A stretch of 64,000 nucleotides of DNA from Beduinella massiliensis (GTDB taxonomy: Bacteria; Bacillota; Clostridia; Christensenellales; Aristaeellaceae). Positions 46,987 through 54,908 of the stretch are shown in pieces (within the stretch, counting starts at the first letter, position 1; the number at the start of each line of letters is the position of its first letter). Both the position numbers and the translations under genes were made by a program. The stretch spans positions 2,697,605-2,761,604 of the forward strand of contig NZ_LT963430.1 of assembly GCF_900199405.1 (NCBI RefSeq), written 5' to 3'. A model generated the notes under the pieces. That model made no database searches and had not been told where the DNA came from. It saw only the letters and a list, made by a program, of their open reading frames with translations.

Positions 46987-48048
46987 ATGAACAAGACGGA
47001 ATTTTCGGAGGCGCTGCTCTCCTGGTACGACGCGGAGCATCGCCCGCTCCCCTGGCGCGAAACGCGCGATCCCTACGCCATCTGGGTTTCCGAAATCATG
47101 CTGCAGCAGACGCGTGCCGAGACGGTTATTTCCTATTATGAGCGGTTTCTCGCCCGCTTTCCGGACGCGCGCGCGTTAGCGCAGGCGCCGGAGGAGGACG
47201 TGCTCAAGGCGTGGGAGGGCCTGGGATATTATTCCCGCGCGCGCAATCTGCAATCAGCGGCGCGCAAAATCGTGCAGGAATACGGAGGAAATCTGCCGGA
47301 CACCTGCGCAGAGCTGCGAAAACTGCCCGGCATCGGCCCCTATACCGCAGGCGCCGTGGCCTCGATCTGCTATGGCGAACGGGTGGCCGCAGTGGATGGC
47401 AACGTAGAGCGCGTCGTCGCCCGCGTCTTCGGCGTGCGGGAGGACGTAACGCAGCCCGCTGTGAAGCGCGCGGTTGCAGATCGCGCGCAAAGCCTCGTGC
47501 CGTCCCTTCGCACAGGCGACTTCACCAACGCGATGATGGAGCTGGGCGCGACCGTCTGCACGCCCGGCGCGCCCAGATGCCTGCTGTGCCCGGTGCGCGC
47601 GCTGTGCGACGCGTTCGAAACGGGCGACGCGGAACAGCTCCCGGTTAAGAAGAAGGCGCGACCTCAGCGCTCGATACAGGTGGGCGTTGCCGTCGTCTAT
47701 TCGGGTGGACGCGTGCTGCTGCAAAGGCGAAGCGAACGCCTGCTCGGTGGGCTGTGGGTCTTTCCGCTCTTTGAAGACGCCGTCACGGACAGAGCGCTCT
47801 GCGCGCGCCTCGAGGCGCTGGGCGTGCCCGCCATCTATGATGCGCCGCTCGGCACGGCGCGCCACGTCTTTACCCACATCATCTGGGAGATGACGCTGCA
47901 CGCCTTTCAGGCGGAGAACGTGCCCGCGCCGGACGGCTGCCGCTGGGCGACGGCCGACGAGCTGCGAGCGCTGCCGCTGCCCACCGCCGTAAAGGCCGCG
48001 CGAAAGGATGCGCTGCGCCTGCTGTCAAGGCAAGAGGAGGAAATTTAA
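46987..48048 (+). CDS. mutY: A/G-specific adenine DNA glycosylase
   Basis: 353 residues. The HhH region ELRKLPGIGPYTAGAVASI and VDGNVERV with the catalytic Asp, then the 4Fe-4S motif CTPGAPRCLLCPVRALC (C-x6-C-x2-C-x5-C). The C-terminal NUDIX-like domain (VGVAVVYSGGRVLLQRRSER) recognises 8-oxoguanine. It removes A opposite 8-oxoG. ATG at 46987 after GGACGGAGG. Confidence 0.97.
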   Translation: MNKTEFSEALLSWYDAEHRPLPWRETRDPYAIWVSEIMLQQTRAETVISYYERFLARFPDARALAQAPEEDVLKAWEGLGYYSRARNLQSAARKIVQEYGGNLPDTCAELRKLPGIGPYTAGAVASICYGERVAAVDGNVERVVARVFGVREDVTQPAVKRAVADRAQSLVPSLRTGDFTNAMMELGATVCTPGAPRCLLCPVRALCDAFETGDAEQLPVKKKARPQRSIQVGVAVVYSGGRVLLQRRSERLLGGLWVFPLFEDAVTDRALCARLEALGVPAIYDAPLGTARHVFTHIIWEMTLHAFQAENVPAPDGCRWATADELRALPLPTAVKAARKDALRLLSRQEEEI

Positions 48049-48049
48049 A

Positions 48050-49447
48050 TTGAACGTCTTTCTTGAAACCGAACGCCTTCTCCTGCGCGAGATGACGGAA
48101 GCCGATCTGCCCGACCTTTGCGAGATTTTGCAGGACCCGCGCGTGATGACCGCCTACGAGGGGCCTTTCCCGATCGAAGAGGTTCACTCCTGGCTTTCCC
48201 GCCAGCAGGAGCGGTACGCGCGCGACGGATTCGGGCTTTGCGCCGTCGTTCGCAAACAGGATGGTCTCCTGGTCGGCCAGGCAGGCCTTACCCTGCAGGA
48301 TACGCCGCAGGGCAGGAAGGTCGAGATTGGCTACCTGTTCAAATACGCCTGCTGGCATCAGGGCTACGCGACGGAAGCCGCCGCCGGCGCGATGCGCTAC
48401 GCGTTCGACGTGCTGGGCGTGCAATGCATTTGCTCGATCATTCGGGACACGAACGAAGCCTCGCAGGCCGTCGCGCGGCGAAACGGCCTCGTCCCCACTT
48501 TTACGTTCACGAAACATTATCGTGGGGTGGACATGCCGCACATCGTCTTTGAGCGCCGCCGCGATCCCCGCGCGCCGTTCAAGGCGCTGCCCGGGAATGC
48601 CTGGGACGTTTCCTGCGAACATATGGACGCCCTGGCGGACGGCGTCTTTTCCGTGGATGGCGTCCGCGTGCTCAAATCCTTCGCTCGCTTGCAGGACGCA
48701 AAAGCGTTTGCCGACGCCTCTCAGGCTTTCCGGGAGGCCGGACTGCCGGCCGCTCCGATTCTGCCGACGCGGACGGGTGACGCGTTTTATACAGCTCCGG
48801 ACGGTACCGCCTACGCGCTGTATGCGCGTCTGCCCGGCGCGCCGCTGTGCGGATTCTTTGCGCCCGGCGGCGAGGAAAAGCTGCGGCTGCTCGGCGAGGT
48901 CAGCGCGCGCATTCACGCGGCGCTGGAAACCTGCTGCGCGCACGGCTTCCGCCGCTGCGACGCGGAGGGCGAAATCCGCCGCTTTTCCCGCTTACAGGGC
49001 GTGGACGCGCGCGTGCCACCCCTCATGGACGCCCTATGCGCGCTGTACGCGAAGCTTCCGCGCCAGGTCATTCACCGCGATCTGCATCCTGGCAACGTTC
49101 TGTTCGAAGGAACACACTTTTCCGGCCTGATCGACAACGACCACGCGCATGTGAACGCGCGGCTGTACGACATCTGTTACATGCTGCTCGCCGTGCTCGC
49201 ACACGAAGGCGGCGATGTGCCGAATCTTTCCGCATGGCTCTCGCTCTTTAGCGCATATCTGCGCGGGTACGAAGCCGTCTCGCCGCTGAGCGGCGATGAA
49301 CGCGCGGCGCTGCCCGGCTGCTGCCTCTACGTGGAGCTCTGCTTTCTCGCCTATTTTGAAGAGATTGGCGACGTCGGGGACGCTTGCATCACCCATCAAC
49401 TGATCGGCAGGCTTCTGGGCGCGCAGGATGCGCTCGCCCGGCTGTAG
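48050..49447 (+). CDS. GNAT acetyltransferase fused to an APH-type kinase
   Basis: 465 residues, starting with TTG at 48050 after AGGAGG. Residues 1-165 are a RimJ/RimL-like GNAT domain (ETERLLLREMTEADLPDL, then WHQGYATEAAAGAMRYAFD and DTNEASQAVARRNGL). Residues about 180-460 are an APH/choline-kinase fold with catalytic loop QVIHRDLHPGNVLFEG and metal motif LIDNDHAHVN. The order acetyltransferase-kinase is that of the bifunctional aminoglycoside enzyme, but the GNAT branch differs and resistance cannot be claimed. It starts two bases after mutY. Ends with TAG. Confidence 0.85.
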   Translation: MNVFLETERLLLREMTEADLPDLCEILQDPRVMTAYEGPFPIEEVHSWLSRQQERYARDGFGLCAVVRKQDGLLVGQAGLTLQDTPQGRKVEIGYLFKYACWHQGYATEAAAGAMRYAFDVLGVQCICSIIRDTNEASQAVARRNGLVPTFTFTKHYRGVDMPHIVFERRRDPRAPFKALPGNAWDVSCEHMDALADGVFSVDGVRVLKSFARLQDAKAFADASQAFREAGLPAAPILPTRTGDAFYTAPDGTAYALYARLPGAPLCGFFAPGGEEKLRLLGEVSARIHAALETCCAHGFRRCDAEGEIRRFSRLQGVDARVPPLMDALCALYAKLPRQVIHRDLHPGNVLFEGTHFSGLIDNDHAHVNARLYDICYMLLAVLAHEGGDVPNLSAWLSLFSAYLRGYEAVSPLSGDERAALPGCCLYVELCFLAYFEEIGDVGDACITHQLIGRLLGAQDALARL

Positions 49448-49463
49448 GGCGGAAAGGAGCGCT

Positions 49464-50369
49464 ATGACATCCCGTCTCTTTGAAATCCTCTACGTGCTGC
49501 TCGAGCGCAGGCAGGTCAGCGCCCCGGAGCTTGCGCAGCGTCTGGGGGTATCCGTGCGAACGGTCTACCGCGACGTGGAAGCGCTGAGCGAAGCAGGCAT
49601 TCCGGTATACGCCTCGCAGGGACGCGGCGGCGGCATCGCCCTGATGGAGGGCTTCACGCTCTCCCGCGCGGCGCTCTCCGACGGCGAAAAGGACGCGCTG
49701 CTCATGGCCGTAAAGGGGCTGGCCGCGTCGGAAGAAGACGCGCGCACGGCGCTTTCCAAGCTGTCGGGCCTGTTTGAACGCGGCGCGAAGGACTGGCTGG
49801 AGGTGGACCTCTCCGCCTGGGGCGCAGCCGGACAAAAGGACGAGCGCTTCGCCCTCCTGCGCGAGGCGATCCGCGCAAAGCGCGTCGTCGCGTTCACCTA
49901 TTGCAGCGCCTATGGGCTTCGCCGCGAACGCCGCGTCAAGCCCGCCCGCCTCGCCTTCAAGTCCGCGGCGTGGTACTTGCAGGCGAAGTGCTGCGAAAAG
50001 GATGCCTACCGCACGTTTAAGCTTTCGCGTATGTCGGCCCTCCGCATGTCGGAGGATAGCTTTCCGGACGACATGGCGGACCTCCCCGCGATCGACGTCG
50101 CTTACTGGGGCAAGGCCCCCCTCGAACCCGTCGTCCTGCGGGTACAGGCGGATTCCGCCTTCCGGGCAATGGACGACTTTGCGGCGGAGCAGATCCACGA
50201 AAACCCCGACGGCTCCCTGACCGTTCACACCCAGACGCCGATCTGCGACGACTTCTTTGCCTTTTTGCTCTCCTACGGCGACGCGCTGGAGGTGCTCTCG
50301 CCCAAGTCCGCGCGGCAGCTCATGAGAGACGCCGCGTTGCGCACGGCAAAAATTTATGAGGAATCGTAA
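49464..50369 (+). CDS. HTH-WYL transcriptional regulator (YafY family)
   Basis: 301 residues from the ATG at 49464 (AAGGAG upstream). N-terminal winged helix of the HTH_11/DeoR type (VSAPELAQRLGVSVRTVYRD) and a WYL domain with VAFTYCSAYGLRRERRVKPA and AWYLQAKCCEKDAYRTFKLS. A C-terminal WCX extension follows. WYL domains sense ligands, often nucleic-acid related. It follows the fusion gene by 16 bases, so the two may be linked. Confidence 0.93.
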   Translation: MTSRLFEILYVLLERRQVSAPELAQRLGVSVRTVYRDVEALSEAGIPVYASQGRGGGIALMEGFTLSRAALSDGEKDALLMAVKGLAASEEDARTALSKLSGLFERGAKDWLEVDLSAWGAAGQKDERFALLREAIRAKRVVAFTYCSAYGLRRERRVKPARLAFKSAAWYLQAKCCEKDAYRTFKLSRMSALRMSEDSFPDDMADLPAIDVAYWGKAPLEPVVLRVQADSAFRAMDDFAAEQIHENPDGSLTVHTQTPICDDFFAFLLSYGDALEVLSPKSARQLMRDAALRTAKIYEES

Positions 50370-50448
50370 AACCTGACACGCAGGTGTCCAGTTAACCCCC
50401 GTATCATAAGGGCGTACCTTCAATTCATTTTTAAAGGAGGAACCCCTG

Positions 50449-50727
50449 ATGACGGAGACAAAGTTTTGCCAGAGCTGCGGCATGCCCATGAACCTTCCCG
50501 GAAACGAATACGAATACGGAACGGAAAAGGACGGCAGCAAGAGCCCCGATTACTGCGCTTACTGCTACAAGGACGGCTCATTCGTCGGCGGAGACACGAC
50601 CATGGAAACGATGATCGAGACGTGCATCCCCTTTGTCGTGGAATCTTGCCCCGGCACGACGCCCGAGGAAGCGCGCAAGCAGATGAACGCATTTTTCCCC
50701 GAACTCAAGCGCTGGAAAAAAGCGTAA
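50449..50727 (+). CDS. Zinc-ribbon domain protein
   Basis: 92 residues. FCQSCGMPMNLPGNEYE and DYCAYCYKDGSF give two CxxC knuckles, as in the small zf-ribbon_2 family. The C-terminal half is helical (TTPEEARKQMNAFFPELKRW). Often encoded next to WYL or other transcription factors, as here; function not known. RBS AAAGGAGG. Confidence 0.88.
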   Translation: MTETKFCQSCGMPMNLPGNEYEYGTEKDGSKSPDYCAYCYKDGSFVGGDTTMETMIETCIPFVVESCPGTTPEEARKQMNAFFPELKRWKKA

Positions 50728-50810
50728 CGGCGAAATCTATCAACGCAGGGCGGTACCGCGTCGCAGGCGCGAGACCGCTTTGTTTATTCCAAAACAAAGA
50801 GGAGATGCGC

Positions 50811-51089
50811 TTGAATCAAACCATTCTGTCCGCTCTGCTGGACCCCTATGCGGATTAGGATATGCGCCCACCTCTCCTCCGCGCTGCTTACGCTCGGCCG
50901 GGGGGGCAGTTCTGCGTGAAAACCGTATCGTTCACGGAGCAAAAGAATCGTTCTCTCGATGGCTTTGGCGTCTTGCCGGACTGCAGCGTTCAATCCGCGC
51001 GGGAGGCGCTTCTTGCGCTACGCGCCGTCCCGGAAGAGGACATTTTGAAGTGGTATGCGTTTCACAAGGGCGGTCATTTCACCGATTAG
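50811..51089 (+). pseudogene. Decayed frame with in-frame TAG codons
   Basis: A frame opens at TTG 50811 after AGGAG (NQTILSALLDPYAD), meets TAG at 50856-50858, continues in the same frame with GQFCVKTVSFTEQKNRSLDG and further coding-like residues (VPEEDILKWYAFHKGGHFTD), and meets another TAG at 51087-51089. Beyond it the frame stays open (AVAEVEMALRSGKKM). Both stops follow GAT and precede GAT or GAC. It is probably a degraded gene; no family is recognised. Confidence 0.4.
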
Positions 51090-51115
51090 GACGCGGTGGC
51101 TGAAGTGGAAATGGC

Positions 51116-51144
51116 TTTACGTTCAGGGAAAAAGATGGTATCCT
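51116..51144 (+). promoter_or_regulatory. Sigma-A promoter of the dehydrogenase-like gene
   Basis: TTTACG (51116-51121) and TATCCT (51139-51144), 17 bases apart, about 30 bases before the ATG at 51178. Confidence 0.5.
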
Positions 51145-51177
51145 ATGGGCATCAACAAAAGGCAAAGGAGTCTTTCC

Positions 51178-52077
51178 ATGTTTCAGAAGCTGGTCGCCAT
51201 CGAGCCGGTAAGCCTGATCGAAAGCGCCGAAGCGGCGCTTCACCGTTACGCCAAGGAAGTAATGCTTTACCGTGACGTGCCCGCGACGCCGGACGAAATC
51301 GTCCGCCGCGCCGAAGGCGCGGACGCTATGCTGATTTCCACCACCTCTACCATCTCCGCGGACATCCTCTCCCGCCTGCCGAACCTTCGCTACGTGGGCA
51401 TGTGCTGCTCGCTCTACGGGGAAGAGAGCGCCAACGTGGACATCCGCTATGCGCGTGCGCACGGCATCGCCGTAACGGGCATCCGCGACTATGGCGACGA
51501 GGGCGTCGCGGAATACGCGGTCTCCGAGCTTTGCGCGGTGCTGCACGGCTTTGGCTGCGCGCCCTGGGACGGCGAGCAGCGAGAGCTGACGGGGATCAAG
51601 GCTGGTTTTGTGGGCCTGGGTGCGAGCGGACGCATGGTCGCGGATGCGCTCAGGTACTTCGGCGCGGATATCGCCTACTACGCGCGCGCGCCCAAACCGG
51701 ACGCAGAGGCCTGCGGCATGCGCTATCTGCCGCTATGCGAGCTACTTGCGCGCAGCGAGGTCGTCTTCACCTGCCTTAACAAGTTCGTCGTGCTGCTGCA
51801 CGATGCGGAATTTGAGGCTCTGGGCAGCGGCAAGATGCTGTTTAACACGGGGCTCAGTCCCTCCTTTGATAGGGAGCCCTTCAAGCGCTGGCTCTCTTGC
51901 GAGCGAAATCTCTTTCTCTGCGACACGGAGGGCGCTTTGGGCGATCCCGAGCTGCTGAACCACCCGCGTGTCCGCTGCATGCGCAAATCCGCCGGGCGCA
52001 CGCGTCAGGCTTTCGCGCGCCTCAGCGAGAAGGTGCTGCGCAATATCGAAACGACGCTCTCACAGATCGAGAAGTGA
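51178..52077 (+). CDS. D-2-hydroxyacid dehydrogenase-like protein
   Basis: 299 residues from the ATG at 51178 (AAAGGAG upstream). The NAD fold is clear (IKAGFVGLGASGRMVADALR), and the N-terminal catalytic-type domain has LPNLRYVGMCC. By eye, the usual active-site Arg block (N-x-x-RG) reads NTGLSPSFD and the usual TPH His block reads RCMRKSAGR, so the catalytic Arg and His seem missing. It may be a divergent or non-catalytic member. It has its own promoter and is followed by a hairpin terminator. Confidence 0.8.
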   Translation: MFQKLVAIEPVSLIESAEAALHRYAKEVMLYRDVPATPDEIVRRAEGADAMLISTTSTISADILSRLPNLRYVGMCCSLYGEESANVDIRYARAHGIAVTGIRDYGDEGVAEYAVSELCAVLHGFGCAPWDGEQRELTGIKAGFVGLGASGRMVADALRYFGADIAYYARAPKPDAEACGMRYLPLCELLARSEVVFTCLNKFVVLLHDAEFEALGSGKMLFNTGLSPSFDREPFKRWLSCERNLFLCDTEGALGDPELLNHPRVRCMRKSAGRTRQAFARLSEKVLRNIETTLSQIEK

Positions 52078-52122
52078 CGCAGAACCCGGCGGGGCGCCCC
52101 CTCCGCGTGAGGCTAACAATAA

Positions 52123-52153
52123 AAAATACGGTCTGCAATTCAGATCGTATTTT
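52123..52153 (+). terminator. Terminator after the dehydrogenase-like gene
   Basis: Stem AAAATACGGTCTG / CAGATCGTATTTT (one mismatch) with a short loop and a T-rich end. Confidence 0.75.
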
Positions 52154-52176
52154 GAGTGTGCAAATACCGTCCACAC

Positions 52177-52205
52177 TTGAAATTCGCAAAAAAATGGTGT
52201 ATCCT
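52177..52205 (+). promoter_or_regulatory. Sigma-A promoter of the flavodiiron protein gene
   Basis: TTGAAA (52177-52182) and TATCCT (52200-52205), 17 bases apart. The transcript would begin near 52212 and have a leader of about 270 bases. Confidence 0.6.
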
Positions 52206-52211
52206 TTCTAC

Positions 52212-52483
52212 GGTTAGCTCGATCTGGTCATAAAGTGAGTCCGCAGGGCGCCTTCCCGGCAGAGCATTCTGCAACTGCTTGCCCTTTGAAACCTGCGCGG
52301 CGGATACGATCGCCCTCAAATGCTCACATTAACCGAACGAAGAAAGACGCTTCCGGCACTCCGCCGCGTCCCCGCGTGTATTGAACTGCGCTTGAAGGCC
52401 GTTGGTATGCGCCCGCAAAGGGCGGGTATGCCGGACAGCCGGATTCCGTCGGGATTCCGGCTTTTAGAAAGGAGCGATACTCG
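52212..52483 (+). promoter_or_regulatory. Long structured 5' leader of the flavodiiron gene
   Basis: About 270 non-coding bases between the promoter and the ATG. It contains a GC-rich stem AGCCGGA / TCCGGCT followed by TTTT (near 52436-52475) just before the ribosome-binding site, like an attenuator, and CGCCC / GGGCG pairs upstream. I cannot match it to a known riboswitch class. Confidence 0.35.
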
Positions 52484-53692
52484 ATGCGCTGCACGCGGAA
52501 TATCAGCGATTCCGTCGTTTGGGTCGGCGGCTGCGACCGTCGGCTTTCTCTGTTTGAAAACCTTTTTCCGATCCCCCGCGGCGTCACCTATAACGCCTAC
52601 TTGATTCTGGACGATCAGACCGCCCTGATCGATACGGTCGATGCCTCGGTCTCCCGTCAGTTTCTGGAAAACGTGCTGGGCACGCTGAATGGGCGGCCGC
52701 TGGACTATCTGGTGGTCAACCATATGGAGCCGGATCACTGCGCCAACATCGAGGAGCTCATGCTCCGATTCCCCGGCCTGAAGATCGTCGGCAACGCCAA
52801 GACCTTTGCATTCATGCGTCAGTTCTACGCGCTCGATCCCGGGAACCGGGCCATCGAGATCAAGGACGGCGACACGCTCCCCCTCGGGAGCCACAGCCTG
52901 CGCTTCATGATGACCCCGATGGTGCACTGGCCGGAGGTCATGATGACCTACGAAGAGAGCGAGCATCTGCTCTTTTCTGCGGACGCCTTCGGCACGTTCG
53001 GCGCGCTGAGCGGGAACCTTTTCAGCGACGAATTCGACTTTGAAAAGGACTGGCTCGCAGACGCCCGGCGTTATTACGCCAACATCGTCGGCAAATACGG
53101 CCCGCAGGTGCAGAGCGCCCTCAAAAAGCTGGCCGGGACGGAGGTCCGAATGATTTGCCCGCTGCACGGGCCGGTCTGGCGCCAGAACATCGACTACTTC
53201 CTGGGCAAATACGACCTATGGAGCCGTTATGAGCCCGAGGAAAAGGCGGTGGCGCTGTTCTACGGCTCCATGTACGGGAATACGGAAAACGCCGTCAACG
53301 TGCTGGCGAACGAACTGGCAAAGGCGGGCGTGCGAAACGTTTCCGTGTACGACGTGTCCAGCACCCACGTATCCACGCTGATCTCGGAAACCTTCCGCTG
53401 CAGCCATCTGGTGTTGGCCGCGCCCACCTACAACAATGGCGTCTATCCGGCGATGCTGAATTTTCTGCACGACATGAAGGCTCTCAACGTGCAGAACCGT
53501 ACCGTCGCCCTGATGGAAAACGGCACCTGGGCCCCCGCATGCGCAAAGCAAATGCGCGCGATGCTGGAGGAAATGAAGAACATGCGGATTCTCTCGCCCA
53601 CGGTCACGATCAAATCCTCGCTGAATGCGGATGCGCAGGGCGCGCTCGACCAGCTTTGCGCCGGCATCCTCTCCTCCCTCCAAGCGTCCTGA
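52484..53692 (+). CDS. Flavodiiron protein (A-type flavoprotein)
   Basis: 402 residues. N-terminal metallo-beta-lactamase-like diiron domain with NHMEPDHCANIE (His80, Glu82, Asp84, His85), SADAFGTFGAL and CPLHGPVW. A C-terminal flavodoxin domain starts near residue 257 (ALFYGSMYGNTENAV, then LAAPTYNNGVYPAM). It reduces O2 to water and/or NO to N2O in anaerobes, taking electrons from a rubredoxin-type donor. RBS AAAGGAG. It indicates an anaerobe that meets oxygen. Confidence 0.95.
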   Translation: MRCTRNISDSVVWVGGCDRRLSLFENLFPIPRGVTYNAYLILDDQTALIDTVDASVSRQFLENVLGTLNGRPLDYLVVNHMEPDHCANIEELMLRFPGLKIVGNAKTFAFMRQFYALDPGNRAIEIKDGDTLPLGSHSLRFMMTPMVHWPEVMMTYEESEHLLFSADAFGTFGALSGNLFSDEFDFEKDWLADARRYYANIVGKYGPQVQSALKKLAGTEVRMICPLHGPVWRQNIDYFLGKYDLWSRYEPEEKAVALFYGSMYGNTENAVNVLANELAKAGVRNVSVYDVSSTHVSTLISETFRCSHLVLAAPTYNNGVYPAMLNFLHDMKALNVQNRTVALMENGTWAPACAKQMRAMLEEMKNMRILSPTVTIKSSLNADAQGALDQLCAGILSSLQAS

Positions 53693-53728
53693 AGGACGTA
53701 AGAAAAAAGATTTCGCCGCATAACGCGA

Positions 53729-53768
53729 AAAGGGCGCTGCAGCAGAAAAAGTCTGCGCAGCGCCTTTT
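53729..53768. terminator. Bidirectional terminator between converging genes
   Basis: Stem AAAAGGGCGCTGC / GCAGCGCCTTTT with a loop of about 15 bases, T-rich on the plus side and A-rich before it, between the flavodiiron gene and the minus-strand dehydrogenase. Confidence 0.85.
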
Positions 53769-53778
53769 GTGATTCAGA

Positions 53779-54564
53779 TTAAAACACCACGGGAGACACG
53801 ATGTTGCGCAGCGTATTCACCACGCTCCATCCCGCGATCTCGCTGGTCTCGGAATATATATCGACGAGCGCGCGCACGCCGGGGCCCTTCACCTCGATGC
53901 GATGGTCGTCCCCGACAAAGCCCGGGGTGCTGGTGACGGAAACGCGCGTCTCTTCCGGGCCTGCGCTGGCGAGCGAGGTAGCGACCGCCACGTTCACCTT
54001 CGTCGGCAACAGCCCGATCGCCTCCCGCGCCGTCCCGGAAAAGACCTGCTTCTTTTCCCGCTGCAGTGCCTCCTCGTACAGGGGCGTCCCCTTGAGCGAA
54101 TTCGGCCCCTTCTCCGTCGAGATGGACGCCTCGACATTGCCCATCAGCAAAACCGTGCGCAGGACGTCGAAACCGCCTACCGCGCCCGAAACGATATAAA
54201 TCCGCGCGCCGCTCTCCCTCGCCGCCTGCTGACAGGCTTCGTAAAAAGCCGTGTCCGCAAAAGCGCCGATGGAAAGCACCACGAGGCTGACGCCCTTTTT
54301 GAGCAGCGGCAGGGCGATTTCCCGCACGCACGCGGGCGATGCCGATTCCACGACGATCTCCGGCCGCGTATCGATCAGCGCGTCCAGTCCGTCCGCCACC
54401 TCGCAGCCGACACGCGATGCGAACGCTTCCGCCGACGCGCGGCTTCTGCTCATCGCGCCGACAAACGTATAGTCATCCAGCAGCCCACGCTCCATCGCCT
54501 GCGCCACGATGCCTGCCAGCTTGCCGCATCCGGCCATGGCAAGCCGCTTCTTTTCCTGATTCAT
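53779..54564 (-). CDS. Aspartate dehydrogenase-like protein (NadX family)
   Basis: 261 residues. N-terminal NAD(P) fold (LAMAGCGKLAGIVAQAME) and the C-terminal aspartate dehydrogenase domain with IVSGAVGGFDVLR, KGPNSLKGTPLYEEALQ and NVNVAVATSLA-like (KVNVAVATSLASAG). The likely reaction is oxidation of L-aspartate to iminoaspartate for NAD synthesis, though no nad genes are adjacent. An extended -10 promoter lies about 120 bases upstream. Confidence 0.85.
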   Translation of the reverse strand: MNQEKKRLAMAGCGKLAGIVAQAMERGLLDDYTFVGAMSRSRASAEAFASRVGCEVADGLDALIDTRPEIVVESASPACVREIALPLLKKGVSLVVLSIGAFADTAFYEACQQAARESGARIYIVSGAVGGFDVLRTVLLMGNVEASISTEKGPNSLKGTPLYEEALQREKKQVFSGTAREAIGLLPTKVNVAVATSLASAGPEETRVSVTSTPGFVGDDHRIEVKGPGVRALVDIYSETSEIAGWSVVNTLRNIVSPVVF

Positions 54565-54691
54565 CCTGCTTCCTCCCTCGTTTCAGACGCCAAACGGCGC
54601 CATGGTGTCCTGCGGGGCAATCAAGGGCAGCCCTACAAAGACGCCTGCGCCGCGGCGAACCGTCCGACTTTTCCCGCGGCACATTTTTTTA

Positions 54692-54700
54692 ATTATACCA
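54692..54700 (-). promoter_or_regulatory. Extended -10 promoter of the aspartate dehydrogenase-like gene
   Basis: On the minus strand TGGTATAAT (54700-54692) is a perfect extended -10 element; the -35 is weak. The leader would be about 120 bases, with nothing recognisable. Confidence 0.5.
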
Positions 54701-54842
54701 TATTTTGACCGAAGATTACGCGCCTGCCGCAAAGATCGACACATTTTTTTCAAATTGATGTAACCTTTAGGCCCCTTCGAGCGTATAACATATAGGAGAT
54801 ACGCTGGGTTCTTTTCTCATGTTCTTTTTATGGGATGTTCGC

Positions 54843-54871
54843 TTTCAACATTCTATGGAATACGATATAAT
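54843..54871 (+). promoter_or_regulatory. Sigma-A promoter of the caspase-like gene
   Basis: TTTCAA (54843-54848) and perfect TATAAT (54866-54871), 17 bases apart; transcription would start near 54878, about 30 bases before the ATG. The rest of the 344-base gap shows nothing else clear. Confidence 0.65.
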
Positions 54872-54908
54872 GTTGTCTGTTTAACAAACGGAAGATCGGA
54901 GCGAAAGC

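Noticed and set aside
50748-50760. GGGCGGTACCGCG, a match to the T-box antiterminator motif
   Set aside because: Only about 20 bases separate it from the end of the zinc-ribbon gene, so there is no room for Stem I or a specifier loop, and no amino-acid gene follows.
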